From NCBI GenBank assembly GCA_027943335.1, contig BSBK01005143.1, positions 372,001-436,000 on the forward strand: a DNA stretch of 64,000 bases, read 5' to 3'. This DNA is from Chamaecyparis obtusa. Lineage: Eukaryota; Streptophyta; Pinopsida; Cupressales; Cupressaceae. Shown here in pieces: positions 1 to 10,758 of this stretch (its first letter is position 1; each line of letters opens with the position of its first letter). Below the pieces are notes generated by a model. That model was not told where the DNA came from. It was given only the letters and a program-made list of their open reading frames with translations, and ran no database searches. Made by a program: the position numbers and the translations under genes.

Positions 1-439
1 CTAATCTTAGAGTAAAGATTTCTTCATTTGCATTGGAGACTTGATCAATAAGGTTTTCTAGCTGAAGAGTTTGATTCTAGATTTCATTGTTCTTTCCATC
101 TATTTCATCTTTCATCTTGTTTCTTTGTTCCAAGATTTCATAGAATCTTGTTGACTGAATTTCCTGTTCTCTTTTCAATTTTCTTACTTCTTCTTGCAGA
201 GACTGATTCTTTTCTAGGAGTTATTTGATTGCATTGTTTTCTTCATCTAAGCTGCTTGAAGGGAAAAAATCTTCAATCTTTTCTTCAACATACTGGTGGT
301 CATTCGTTTGATTTGCAAGTTCCTTCCTTCTTTTTAGGGATTGGGAAAGATGCTCTTTTTCTTCCTTGAGTTGAGTTATGGCCATTTCCAGATCTAGCTT
401 TTCATTTTCAATTACTTTGTTAAGTCTAAATATCTCCAT
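1..439 (-). pseudogene. First ORF of the minus-strand copia element, coiled-coil, gag position
   Basis: The ORF starts with ATG at 439, about 50 bases after the primer site, so it is in gag position. The first 72 codons (439-221) are rich in Lys, Glu, Leu and Gln with heptad-like spacing and no Pro or Gly, as in a coiled coil. A stop at 218-220 interrupts it, but the same frame continues with the same coiled-coil composition to the window edge. No UBN2-type capsid motif or zinc knuckle is visible in this part. It could be an unusual gag N-terminus or an accessory ORF. Confidence 0.4.
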
Positions 440-489
440 TGTCCTGGATCTTTACTCAAGCTGTCAAAATTTATCCTAAGAACCACAAA

Positions 490-501
490 GCTCTGATACC
501 A
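490..501 (-). other. Primer binding site (tRNA-iMet)
   Basis: On the minus strand the sequence TGGTATCAGAGC lies two bases past the LTR end. This is the standard primer site complementary to the 3' end of initiator tRNA-Met in plant copia elements. It fixes the orientation of the element as minus. Confidence 0.85.
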
Positions 502-503
502 AT

Positions 504-1609
504 TGTTGGAAATATTCAAGACTAGCCAAGTTACTGAGAGGGGAGGGGTGAATCAGTAACTTCAAAAACTTTTTACAAATTGTAGATCTTAACAATATTC
601 CAAATAAAATTTAGCTCATTGATCTAATTGCATGCATGAGAAATTGAAAACATAAAACCATTCATAACACTTGAACACAATGATTTGGTGACCTAGAAAC
701 CTTCCAAATAGAAAGTAAAACTGGTGTGGGGATGATACCCATAGAACTTCAATACTGTAGTATAAATTTGTCCAGTTAAGGCTTACAATGATCACTTCTG
801 ATGATCTGCCCTGTTAGGAGCAATTAGGACTGCTAGGTCCACCTTGTTAGAGGATTTACAAACATATAATGAAGTATGGACTTAGTTAAGAGATTTTACA
901 AAAGACTCTTAAGTCTACCCTATTAAAGGATTTGATGTTGACTCACCTGTTAGGATGAAATAGTATATCTCTTACTTTCAACTAAATTTTCTGATTGAGA
1001 TTCCTTGATGTACTGATCACCTTTTGTGATAAAAATGTCTCTTCTGCTCCTTATATTGTTGTAGCCCTTTGTAATTCTCTTATCTCTATTTTCCATGCAT
1101 CTTCACATATGCACATACACTTGTCATATATTTCCATGCACACACTTCTTTGTTGGATGTGATACAAAACATTACTTATATATCAATCTAATAAAATAAT
1201 TACAAAGTTGGCTAACATACAAGTTAACACAAGTATTACCGAGTCAGCCCAAATATAGTTACACAGTTTTTGTAAACTGACTTGGTGACTTTCTGATACA
1301 TGGCATCCACTACATTACTCAGCATTGTCATGCACTTGGTAGAAGTGGAGGCTTGGTCCATACTAACCACTCGATCATAGTTTCAAACTCAGTATACACT
1401 AGAGACTTGGTAGATACAGTGTCACTCAGTAGAAACTAAATTCCCTATTTACCATGCTGGCACTCGATAAACACTTCTCATCTCATCACTCGGTAAGCAC
1501 TGCGAAGCTCGGTCTGCTCGATAAGCACTGTTCTACTTGGAAAGCTTGGTAAGCATACAAAATCTGAATAAGTGTTGTCACTAATGACAAACATAACTTA
1601 ATCCCAACA
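504..1609 (-). repeat. Copia 5' LTR, 1,106 bp
   Basis: On the plus strand it runs from TGTTGGA at 504 to CCCAACA at 1609, giving a terminal inverted repeat TGTTGG/CCAACA and TG...CA ends. The primer site follows directly on the minus strand and copia integrase from another element begins at 1610. A TATA-like stretch (TATATAAG on the minus strand, 1175-1182) lies in its middle and could be the LTR promoter. No second copy is in the window. Confidence 0.8.
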
Positions 1610-2998
1610 TATACTAGACTAATGACTGTTATGTTTCTAAAAGACAAATCTGAAGCTTTCAAAATATTTAAGTGGTATAAAGCTAAGGTAGAGAAAGAAA
1701 CTAGAAAGGAAATAAAATGTTTAAGATTTGATAGAGGAGGTAAATTTATCTTTGATGAATTTACTAATTTTTGTAATGAGCAAGGAATCAAAAAATAGGT
1801 ATCTGCACCAAGGACACCTCAGCAAAATAGCATTGCTAAAAGGAGGAACAGGTCTATAATTAACTATGCTAGAACATTGATGATACAGAAGAATGTTGCT
1901 TAGACATATTGGAGGGAAGCTATCAGTACAGCTATGTATGTTCTTAACCAAGTAAAATTGAAGGACTCCAACCAAACACCTTATGAACTATGGTTTGGAC
2001 ACAACCCTACTGTAAGTTATTTCAAAAAAATTGGAAGTAAATGCTTTATTTTGAAAGATGAGAGAAATGGAAAATTTGATTCTAAAGGAGATGAAGGAAT
2101 ATTTTAGGAATATTCCACTACAAGTAAAGCATACAAATGTTTGAATAAGGCTACAAATAAGATAGTTGAAAGTACTAATGTTCATGTTGATGAGTTTGAT
2201 AACAAGTACATAGAGGAAAGTACAAAGGAACTAGAAGACTATGGTAGATTCACTTACATTGAACATCCAGAGTATCTACCAACACCACAAACTATAACAA
2301 CCTATTAGTAGGGAAACAATGTAGGACAACATGCAACATAAACCGAAGAATAAGATGGATCTACCGAGCAAGAAAATGACCCTGAGTAGGATGAACAAGA
2401 GAGGAGAAATCAATTTTTAGCTAGTTTTTTTAGAAGACATCATCCTGAAACACAAATCAATGGAGATAGACATGCTAGAATGCAAACTAGAAGCAAAACA
2501 AGACAAGGTACATGTTTAATTTGTGAATTTGAACCTAAAACTATGAAATTTGCATTAGATAATGAAGAATGGGTTAATGCAATGAAGGAGGAAATAGAGA
2601 AAATAGAGAAGAACTAAACTTGGTCCTTAGTACCTTGACCAAAAGATAAGAATGCTATCGGTACTAACTAGATATACAGGAATAAATTGAATGAAAATGG
2701 TGAAGTCACAAGAAATAAAGCTAGATTGGTATGCAAGGGATATGCACAAGAAGAAGGCATTGACTATGGTGAAACATTTGCACCTATTGCTAGATTAGAA
2801 GGAGTTAGAATGCTACTTGCATATGTTGCACACTAGAAATTCAAAGTCTATCAAATGGATGTGAAGTCAACATTTTTAAATGGTATACTTGAAGAAGAGA
2901 TCTACATCAAACAACCTGAAGGATTTGTTGATCCTGACAATAAAGAAATGGTATGTAGACTACATGAAGCTTTATATGGTTTGAAGCAAGCATCAAGA
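1610..2998 (+). pseudogene. Copia pol: integrase C-terminal half to reverse transcriptase N-terminal half
   Basis: Translation shows the integrase core end (RFDRGGKF-like motif near 1725, APRTPQQN near 1805), the YELWFGHNPTVSYFKKIGS region (near 1985) and the RT start ([20 protein letters not shown] near 2725, [13 protein letters not shown] near 2850, LYGLKQASR at 2972-2998). At least ten in-frame stops are present, mostly TAG (e.g. 1797, 2104, 2388, 2668, 2833), so it is dead. It is cut on the left by the minus-strand copia element and on the right by the CACTA transposon. The rest of RT resumes at 30464. Confidence 0.9.
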
Positions 2999-3015
2999 CA
3001 CTAATACATTTGGGG
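2999..3015 (+). repeat. CACTA left terminal inverted repeat
   Basis: Begins CACTAATACATTT and continues GGGG; it matches the reverse complement of 30447-30463 at all but one or two positions. It is preceded by the target duplication AGA at 2996-2998. Confidence 0.93.
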
Positions 3016-3145
3016 TGACATTGCGACGGCCATTTGCGACGGCAGGCAAATGTCATGTGGTTTTGCTCTTTTTTTTTCAAATATAGCCCGACACCGTCGC
3101 AATTTGCGACGACAATACATTTGTAACTGTCGCAATTGCGACGTT
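3016..3145 (+). repeat. CACTA left subterminal CpG-rich repeats
   Basis: Contains TTGCGACGGC at 3021-3030 and 3034-3043, a related GTCGCAATTTGCGACG near 3097, and the 14-base palindrome GTCGCAATTGCGAC at 3129-3142. The same motifs crowd the other tip. In En/Spm, the small transposon protein TNPA binds repeated subterminal motifs containing CpG; by analogy these are likely binding sites for the product of the 16221-18999 gene or its relatives. Confidence 0.7.
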
Positions 3146-4036
3146 GTCGGGATATAAGCGCAAAATTTAAAAGGAACGTTGTCATGTGTGTTTTGAACAG
3201 CGCCGTAACCCTCCGCAAAATCACATCACGATATAACGGCAAACAAAATAAGAACGTTGTCATTTGTGTTTTCAACAGCGCCGTAACCCTCCGCGAAATC
3301 ACATCGGGCTATAAGGGCAAAAAAAACAAGAACGTTGTCATTTGTGTTTTCAACAGCGCCGAGAGAGATTCCCTCCACGAAATCACAGCTACAATTTCTG
3401 AGTACGTTGGGTTTATTTTTCTTTTGTCATTATTATGTAATCTGGTATTCAGCTGTTAGAGAGCTAAAATACCCAGAAATGAGGACATATCTATGTTGAA
3501 TTTATTGTTAGCGGCTTTGGTTATTTAGAAGTTTAATTTTATTTGTTCATCTTTCAAGCACAAATGTTTTGTGGACCGTAACGTCTTCATTGTTTCGGGT
3601 ATGCAGTGAAACAGCCCTAACTTGCAATTGCGATGTTGTTGGGATATAAGGGCAAAAAAAAAAAGGAACGTTGTCATTTGTGTTTTCAACAGCACCGTAA
3701 CCCTCCGCGAAATCACATCGGGATATAAGGGCAAAAAAAACAAGAACGTTGTCATTTGTGTTTTCAACAGCGCCGAGAGAGATTCCCTCCGCAAAATCAC
3801 AGCTACAATTTCTTAGTACGTTGGGTTTATTTTTCTTTTGTCATTATTATGTAATCTGGTATTCAGCTGTTAGAGAGCTAAAATACCCAGAAATGAGGAC
3901 ATATCTGTGTTGAATTTATTGTTAGCGGCTTTGGTTATTTAGAAGTTTAATTTTATTTGTTCATCTTTCAAGCACAAACGTTTTGTGGACTGTAATGTCT
4001 TCATTGTTTCGGGTATGCAATGAAACAGCCCTAACT
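3146..4036 (+). repeat. Module C, two copies with internal minisatellite of about 77 bp
   Basis: Two copies of a segment of roughly 400-480 bp (about 3146-3620 and 3630-4036). Each starts with tandem units of about 77 bp containing AACGTTGTCATTTGTGTTTT and AACAGCGCCG (three units in the first copy, two in the second), then a shared tail ending near GGGTATGCARTGAAACAGCC. Further copies are at 9315-9690 (plus) and, inverted, at 21116-21230, 25625-26040, 27085-27395 and 28515-28825. The units encode short open frames on both strands, but the frames depend on repeat copy number and carry no known domain. Confidence 0.75.
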
Positions 4037-4044
4037 TGCGACTA

Positions 4045-4300
4045 CCTTCACGGTACTTGTGTAGATTATCATGTTGTCTTTACAGTGACTGTCCTCATTC
4101 AAGTGGCAATTACACAAGGGACAGTCACTGTGAGATGTCCTCATTTGTGACAAGGATAGTCACACTTAAGACATCTCATAGTGATATTCCCTTGTGTAAT
4201 TTCCACTTGAATGTATTGCTATTGAACCACATTAATGCTTTTCTTCTTCAACAAATGAGGACAGTCACTGTAAAGACAACATGATAATGTACACAATTAC
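4045..4300. repeat. Module A block (palindrome-rich)
   Basis: Module A is a set of short motifs repeated dozens of times in both directions: GTACATTATCATGTTGTCTT, ACAGTGACTGTCC, GAGATGTCCTCATTTGTGAC, ATTACACAAGGGACAGTCAC, and a longer link with AAGCATTAATGTGG and CAATACATTCAAGTGGC. Here it occurs once in each direction, so 4055-4290 can fold into a hairpin of nearly its full length. Confidence 0.8.
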
Positions 4301-4309
4301 CAAAAAATG

Positions 4310-5770
4310 ATCTTGTTAATTGATGTAACACTTTGTCTTGCTCACTCCCTATCCTTCACTAGGGTCTCTTTAGGCCAATGTTTTGACTTGATAGGGTACT
4401 TAACTATCCCTACACTCTTTAGGTATCTCTACCCAAGATCCCACTCCTTCAACTAGTGCACACCAACAAGAAATACAACGAACTCTGCTCAATACCAATC
4501 TAGCTACTAGGACACTCCTAGTCTTGTCTTCACAAATTGAAACACATTCAACTAGAACTTTACTCCATGGAGAGGCTGGCCACTAGGACCTCTATTGGTT
4601 TCAATATTACTCCTTCACCTATACTTTTCATCAGTACTTCAATCCGGTTCATCAAACCATGCATGCCAATTGCACCCAAAAATAGGCTGCTAGCAATTAG
4701 GCCTTTGTCAAGCCTTTTTGTTTATATTAAGCCACCTAAAGGGCTTAGGATTCAGATGCCCTTTATTGAGAACTCCAAGATATCTAAGGTCTTCTCCTCC
4801 TAGATTTTTTGTACACCAACTGCTACAGCCATGCCTGAAAACAAGTATTTTGACACAACTTGGACAGTCTGACTAAGAGTTTGTTTTCTTAGCAGCCAAA
4901 GAAACTCACCCAATCTTCTAATTTGACTTGGGGCTTCTTTAGATGTGTGTCTACCTCTCCATGAGATTTTAGTTGAAGCAACCAATGCATTCAACTTGTT
5001 GTAATCTTCTTGTAATGATTTGTCATCCCTAACTGTGCTCAACTGACTCACCTAGGACATCATTGCAAACATAGAAAATGAGCTTCCCAGGGCCCCTCCT
5101 TCCAAACATATAGTACATGGAGTCTCCTCACCCATTCCAAGAGCCCGTACAAAATTGACAATGGAATGATGAGCTAAGACTCCATTTGTTCAACCTGCCT
5201 GGTTCAAACCAATGATAGGGTACTTAACAAAAGAATTAACAAACTAGTTGGAATGCTTCAAAACTCAAAAAAAACACAACATAGAATAAAAAAACAACTT
5301 GTACTAACTTTTCCAATAGACACTGCGAGCTATCTAATCCATTAATCAACTGAAAACAAAGAAACAAAAAAACTCAAGAATTCACTAAAACCGTGTTACT
5401 CTACAAATCTTCTTAATTCCAAATGTTTTTCCCCCCAACCTTTTGCACAGATCGATGGAGGCCTCTTATAGTTTATCTGATGCCTAATTCAATGGTTTCA
5501 TATAGTTACATAACCATCTTACTCGAAAATGCTCCCTTGCACAAATGTTGTCAATGTTGTGAATGACAACATTGACAACTTGTTACAACCTTTGGGATTT
5601 TGGTTCAAAACTTATTGTTCAAACACCATAAGACCCTAACCATGACTTAGTTAGGCTATTTAGACCTCACATAGGCCACTTCTACACTTCTTTGCCCAAT
5701 TTGACCCCTAAATGCTTCATTCCCACTTTTGCCACAATATTGGTAACTTGGGTACAAATTGGCACTTGCC
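4310..5770. other. Unique-looking insert between module A blocks
   Basis: About 1.46 kb with none of the arm modules. The minus strand between about 5220 and 4540 has a long, lightly interrupted reading frame (listed separately). The rest (4310-4530 and 5230-5770) shows nothing recognisable; 5556-5580 contains a short inverted repeat around ACAACATTGACAAC. No clear terminal repeats or target duplication were found, so it may be captured DNA rather than a later insertion. Confidence 0.4.
4540..5220 (-). pseudogene. Possible captured gene fragment, unidentified
   Basis: The minus-strand frame reads about 225 codons with only about six stops, fewer than expected by chance at this AT content, and the composition looks protein-like. 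The longest uninterrupted piece is 83 codons at 5051-4800 (begins MSQLSTVRDDKS, contains RRLGEFLWLLRKQT); similar-looking sequence continues on both sides past single stops, several of them TAG. I do not recognise the family. It may be an exon or retro-copy of a host gene picked up by the transposon. Confidence 0.3.
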
Positions 5771-5779
5771 TTCACAAAG

Positions 5780-6728
5780 GTCACACATGAGGACATCTCA
5801 CAGTGATCGATTGTCCCTTGTGTAATTGCCACTTGAATGTATTGCTATTGAACCACATTAATGCTTTTCTTCTTCAACAAATGAGGACAGTCACTCTAAA
5901 GACAACATGATAATGTACACTCACTGTAAGGACAGTCACAAATGAGGACATCTCACAGTGACTGTCCCTTGTGTAATTGCCACTTGAATGTATTGCTATT
6001 GAACCACATTAATGCTTTTCTTCTTCAACAAATGAGGACAGTCACTCTAAAGACAACATGATAATGTACACTCACTGTAAGGATAGTCACAAATGAGGAC
6101 ATCTCACAGTGACTGTCCCTTGTGTAATTGCTGCTTGAATTACACAAGGGACAGTCATTGTGAGATGTCCTCATTTGTGACAAGGACAGTCACACATGAG
6201 GACATCTCACAGTGATTGTCCCTTGTGTAATTGCCACTTGAATGTATTGCTATTGAACCACATTAATGCTTTTCTTCTTCAACAAATGAGGACAGTCACT
6301 CTAAAGACAACATGATAATGTACACTCACTGTAAGGACAGTCACAAATGAGGACATCTCACAGTGACTGTCCCTTGTGTAATTTCCGCTTGAATTACATA
6401 AGGGACAGTCATTGTGAGATGTCCTCATTTGTGACAAGGATAGTCACACATGAGGACATCTCACAGTGATTGTCCCTTGTGTAATTGTCACTTGAATGTA
6501 TTGCTATTGAACCACATTAATGCTTTTCTTCTTCAACAAATGAGGACAGTCACTCTAAAGACAACATGATAATGTACACTCACTGTAAGGACAGTCACAA
6601 ATGAGGACATGTCACAGTGACTGTCCCTTGTGTAATTGCCGCTTGAATTACACAAGGGACAGTCATTGTGAGATGTCCTCATTTGTGACAAGGACAGTCA
6701 CACATGAGGACATCTCACCGTGATTGTC
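5780..6728. repeat. Module A array, left arm
   Basis: About four tandem cycles of module A with a period of about 200-270 bp (restarts near 5790, 5950, 6190, 6440, 6700). Within each cycle the half-motif ending in ACAAGGGACAGTCA is followed by its inverse, so many short hairpins and one long cruciform are possible. It is broken at 6728 by the solo LTR and resumes at 8756. Confidence 0.8.
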
Positions 6729-8755
6729 TGTAATGTCCCCTTTTTGGCTAACTTGGAAAACAGGAACAATTACTCCACTTCTCAGACTTACTCTATCAGA
6801 TACTTACAATTAAACTAAGTAATGGAGGTTACTTAAGATATCAACCGCTATTTCAGATTCAATCACAATATGTGTGCAAGATGATATTGATACCAATATG
6901 TTTAATAGCACTGTCGGATATAATGATATGAAATATGCTATGAATATGATGTTTCCTATCACTTATAGTGATAGTATAATGATGGTATGTCTGATATAAA
7001 CAATATCGATATACAATCAATAAGTATTGCTTACAGCAATGTATTTGCTGTGTCTGATATGATGATGTAATTATGCAAATGTGTAATATCGCTATGAGTG
7101 ATATGTTGCTATTTCAGATTCTGAATTATATGCTTGCAACTTCAAATATTGATGCTGTTTCTAACTATCCTTTCTATCTGTGCAATCATGGTGTTGTCTC
7201 TGATCTGCAATGATAAACTTGAAACCAAACTGCCAAAGGCAGATGCTCTATTGAGTATATCCAAATATGGATAAGTAAATAAAGTTCTAATGATGCCTTG
7301 AGTGACTGACGAGAATGCATTCTTATATTGTCTTTAACAAATGAAGAGATGCTATGAATGAGACGTGTCTTGTTTCTTCCTCCATGTCCCTTTGTTAAGC
7401 ACACCTTTCCATAATCCGACAGTTCACATAATATTATTTCATTATTTTCTGATCATAGATAACTCCCAGATTGACTCAATATCAAATCTTTTTATGAAGG
7501 TAATCTTCCCTAATTGGTAGTGCAACCAGTAGTTAACATCCATTGTGTTTGTATTAGTTTGGTCTAACTATCATTAGTATTTAGTCAATCGATATTAACT
7601 CTTGCCTTATCCCATATTGTTATGATGATATCCAATCTTTCTACTCTGATATAAGTCGATATCATTTTCTGATAATTGTCCATTTATTGGATGATTGCTG
7701 GTAATGGAGTTTGATCTTCAAATTGACTTCCATTCCTGTTAATACTTAAGGATACATTGTACTTATTATCCATGACTGATGCCTCATTCATCAATAGCTT
7801 GTGATATAATCACTGATGCTTTTGTGTTTCTACAAGATGTGGTTTATCTCAGACAATCGATAATCTTTCAATCCTTTAGTCGATATCCTCCTATGTGGTG
7901 TCTATTGATATAGATAGTAGAATTCAATCTAGTTTATGTTATTGTCATGATAACATAGGAAGTGATGGTGCATATTTGCTAGCGGGTCTTCATGTTTGAT
8001 ATTGCTTTATCGGATATGTCATTGTCTAAACTTGTGCAATTAATGATTATTTATAATATATGAATGGTTATCCTTCTTGCTTATCAATACATCTTCTGAA
8101 ACCCATAGCGACCTATCCCTTATTCATATCATGTTGATCTTGACTTCATAGTATTTGGTTCATTAATCATCCTCTCATGGTATCGATGTGTAATGACTAG
8201 TGATTGTTGTATCACTTCTTCGTTCCTCATCGTGATAGATAATGCAGATGTTTAATGTAGATGTATATTGATTACAGATATTCGATATTGCTTTAAACGT
8301 TATTATTATTATTATTATATTTATTAATGTTATTGTTATTATTAAATATTATAATTAATGATGTTAGTAATATTAATAATATTATAATAAATATTATTAT
8401 AGTGATAACATATTGTTTTATATTGAGAGGTTTATTAATATTATTTATATATTAAAATTATTATATCAATAATTGATTTAATATTATTACTTAATATATT
8501 ATTATAATATAATATATATAATTTATTAATAATTATTTATTATTAATTTATATTATAATTATAATCATAATTATATTATTTATTAATATTTTAATATTAT
8601 TTAATTAACATATTACTTATTATGCTAACTATATATTATTATTATCTTTTGATAATAATTATATATTATTGTTATATACCGTTAATAATAGATTATTATA
8701 TATCATCTAATCATTTTAATATTATACTAAGTTCAATATGTCACGGCTCATGACA
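6729..8755. mobile_element. Solo LTR (2,027 bp) with AT-rich end
   Basis: Starts TGTAATGTCCCC at 6729 and ends GGCTCATGACA at 8755 (TG...CA, TGT/ACA inverted ends). It is flanked by TTGTC at 6724-6728 and 8756-8760, a 5-bp target duplication; removing it restores module A (GATTGTC-CCTTGTG). There is no internal domain, primer site or second LTR, so it is a solo LTR or a very short non-autonomous element. Positions 8290-8720 are almost pure A and T (many ATTATT steps). The ORF at 7404-7186 is short and shows no motif. Confidence 0.75.
8290..8725. repeat. Low-complexity AT tract inside the solo LTR
   Basis: About 430 bases made almost only of A and T, dominated by TTATTA and ATAATA steps with few G or C. 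It forms the right end of the solo LTR and probably arose by slippage. Confidence 0.8.
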
Positions 8756-9300
8756 TTGTCCCTTGTGTAATTGCCACTTGAATGTATTGCTATTGAACCA
8801 CATTAATGCTTTTCTTCTTCAACAAATGAGGACAGTCACTCTAAAGACAACATGATAATGTACACTCATTGTAAGGACAGTCACAAATGAGGACATCTCA
8901 CAGTGACTGTCCCTTGTGTAATTGCCACTTGAATTACACAAGGGACAGTCATTGTGAGATGTCCTCATTTGTGACAAGGACAGTCACACATGAGGACATC
9001 TCACAGTGATTGTCCCTTGTGTAATTGCCACTTGAATGTATTGCTATTCAACCACATTAATGCTTTTCTTCTTCAACAAATGAGGACAGTCACTCTAAAG
9101 ACACCATGATAATGTACACTCACTGTAAGGATAGTCACAAATGAGGACATCTCATAGTGACTGTCCCTTGTGTAATTGCCACTTGAATGTATTGCTATTC
9201 AGCCACATTAATGCTTTTCTTCTTCAACAAATGAGGATAGTCACTCTAAGGACAACATGATAATGTACACTCACTGTAAGTGTACATTATCATGTTGTAT
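8756..9300. repeat. Module A array resumed
   Basis: Continuation of the left-arm array after the solo LTR: two full cycles plus a back-to-back hairpin at 9258-9297, where GATAATGTACACTCACTGTA is followed by its near inverse. Confidence 0.8.
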
Positions 9301-9700
9301 TACAAATGGACCTTATGTTGGTCGGGATATAAGTGCAAAAAAAAAAAGGAACGTTGTCATTTGTGTTTTCAACAGCGCCGAGAGAGATTCCCTCCGCGAA
9401 ATCAAGCGGGTTATCATTTGTGTTTTGAACAAAGCGGGTTGTCATTTGTGTTTTGAACAGCACCGAGAGAGATTCCCTCCGTGAAATCAAGCAGGTTGTC
9501 ATTTGTGTTTTCAACAGCGCCGAGAGAGATTCCCTCCGCAAAATCACAGCTACAATTTCTGAGTACGTTGGGTTTATTTTTCTTTTGTCATTATTATTTA
9601 ATCTGGTATTCGGCTGTTAGAGAGCTAAAATACCCAGAAATGAGGACATATCTGTGTTGAATTTATTGTTAGCGGCTTTGGTTATTTAGAATGCTTCCCC
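9301..9700 (+). repeat. Module C copy with shortened minisatellite
   Basis: Carries four degenerate units of TTGTCATTTGTGTTTT plus GAGAGAGATTCCCTCCG, followed by the module C tail to about 9690. The same arrangement, inverted and nearly identical, is at 25625-26040, so the two arms are related by inverted duplication and not only by shared short motifs. Confidence 0.75.
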
Positions 9701-10320
9701 ACAATACTTAATTACACAAGGGACAGTCACTGTGAGATGTCCTCATTTGTGACAAGGACAGTCACACATGAGGACATCTCACAGTGACTGTCCCTTGTGT
9801 AATTGCCACTTGAATGTATTGCTATTCAGCCACATTTATGGGCCCGTTTGGACCACGACACACAGTAGCATCTACAGAGAAGAATATCCCAGGTGTAACA
9901 AGTTGTAAGAATATACCAACAGTTCTAAGAAGTTCCCTAGCACGTAGTAGCATCTACAGAGAAGAATATACAACATGAGGGCAGCCACTGTAAAGACAAC
10001 ATGATAATGTACACTCATTGTATGTGTACATTATCATGTTGTCTTTACAGTGACTGACCTCATTCAAGTGGCAATTACACAAGGGACAGTCACTGTGAGA
10101 TGTCCTCATTTGTGACAAGGACAGTCACACATGAGGATATCTCACAGTGACTGTCCCTTGTGTAAGCCACTTGAATGTATTGCTATTCAACCACATTTAT
10201 GGGCCCGTTTGGACCACGGCACACAGTAGCATCTACAGAGAAGAATATCCCAGGTGTAACAAGTTGTAAGAATATACCAACAGTTCTAAGAAGTTCCCTA
10301 GCACATAGTAGCATCTTCTA
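9701..10320. repeat. Module A and B copies at the inner edge of the left arm
   Basis: Module B is a segment of about 120-130 bp with GGGCCCGTTTGGACCACG, two copies of AGTAGCATCTACAGAGAAGA and GTAACAAGTTGTAAGAATAT. It occurs at about 9838-9970 and 10198-10320, each after a module A copy. Inverted copies are at 21705-21845, 24346-24485, 25368-25505, 26763-26905 and 28198-28335, and a fragment is at 20280-20325. Confidence 0.75.
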
Positions 10321-10403
10321 ATTGTCTATACCACTTCACAAGGTATTGTTTGCACACATTGTTTTTGGTTCTTTTGATGACCCTTGTTTTGAAATTGCTA
10401 TTA

Positions 10404-10675
10404 GGCCTTGTAGCTTATATGTTTTGACTGCTGGAGAGCTTCTAAAGCTAAGCAAGAAGACCATTGCACGAGTTATAGCCGCGCACTCAGGTTTGAAAAT
10501 TGTATATTTTTTAATCTAATGTATATTTTAATCCTTTTGCCATGTCATGTAATATGTCTTGCCTTGTAGCTTATATGTTTTGAAATTGCTGTTAGGCCTT
10601 GTAGCTTATATGTTTTGATTGCTAGAGAGCTTCTAGAGCTAAGCAAGAAGGCCTTGTAGCTTATATGTTTTGTGT
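10404..10675 (+). repeat. Degenerate tandem repeat upstream of the transposase gene
   Basis: Four starts of GCCTTGTAGCTTATATGTTT (about 10405, 10561, 10596, 10650); two carry the extension GAGAGCTTCTARAGCTAAGC. The repeat lies in the 440 bases between the left arm and the transposase start codon, where the promoter of the core genes would be expected. No convincing TATA box was seen. Confidence 0.6.
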
Positions 10676-10758
10676 ACTTTTGACAATTTTGCTTAGTCAC
10701 TGAAAGTTGTAGACCGAAGTTTTCATAGCCCAATTTTTGCTTCCTGCGAAGAACGATC

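Larger units (their letters stand above)
1..1609 (-). mobile_element. Ty1/copia retrotransposon, 5' end only
   Basis: Read on the minus strand this is the start of an LTR retrotransposon: 5' LTR (504-1609), primer binding site (490-501), then an ORF running off the left edge of the window. The LTR joins copia integrase coding sequence on the plus strand exactly at 1609/1610, so this element inserted into an older, oppositely oriented copia element. The other LTR, and therefore the second copy of the target duplication (expected to match TATAC at 1610-1614), lie outside the window. Classification rests on the tRNA-iMet primer site and on similarity of its LTR 3' end to the copia LTR at 32027-33510. 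Confidence 0.8.

Noticed and set aside
3136..3816. Short ORFs with the repeated peptide NVVICVFNSA as proteins
   Set aside because: They are translations of the 77-bp minisatellite units; equally long frames exist on the other strand and depend on unit number. No start context or domain.
5780..6728. CRISPR-like array
   Set aside because: Regular repeats are present, but they are palindromic plant transposon arms with no unique spacers of constant length, in a eukaryotic sequence.
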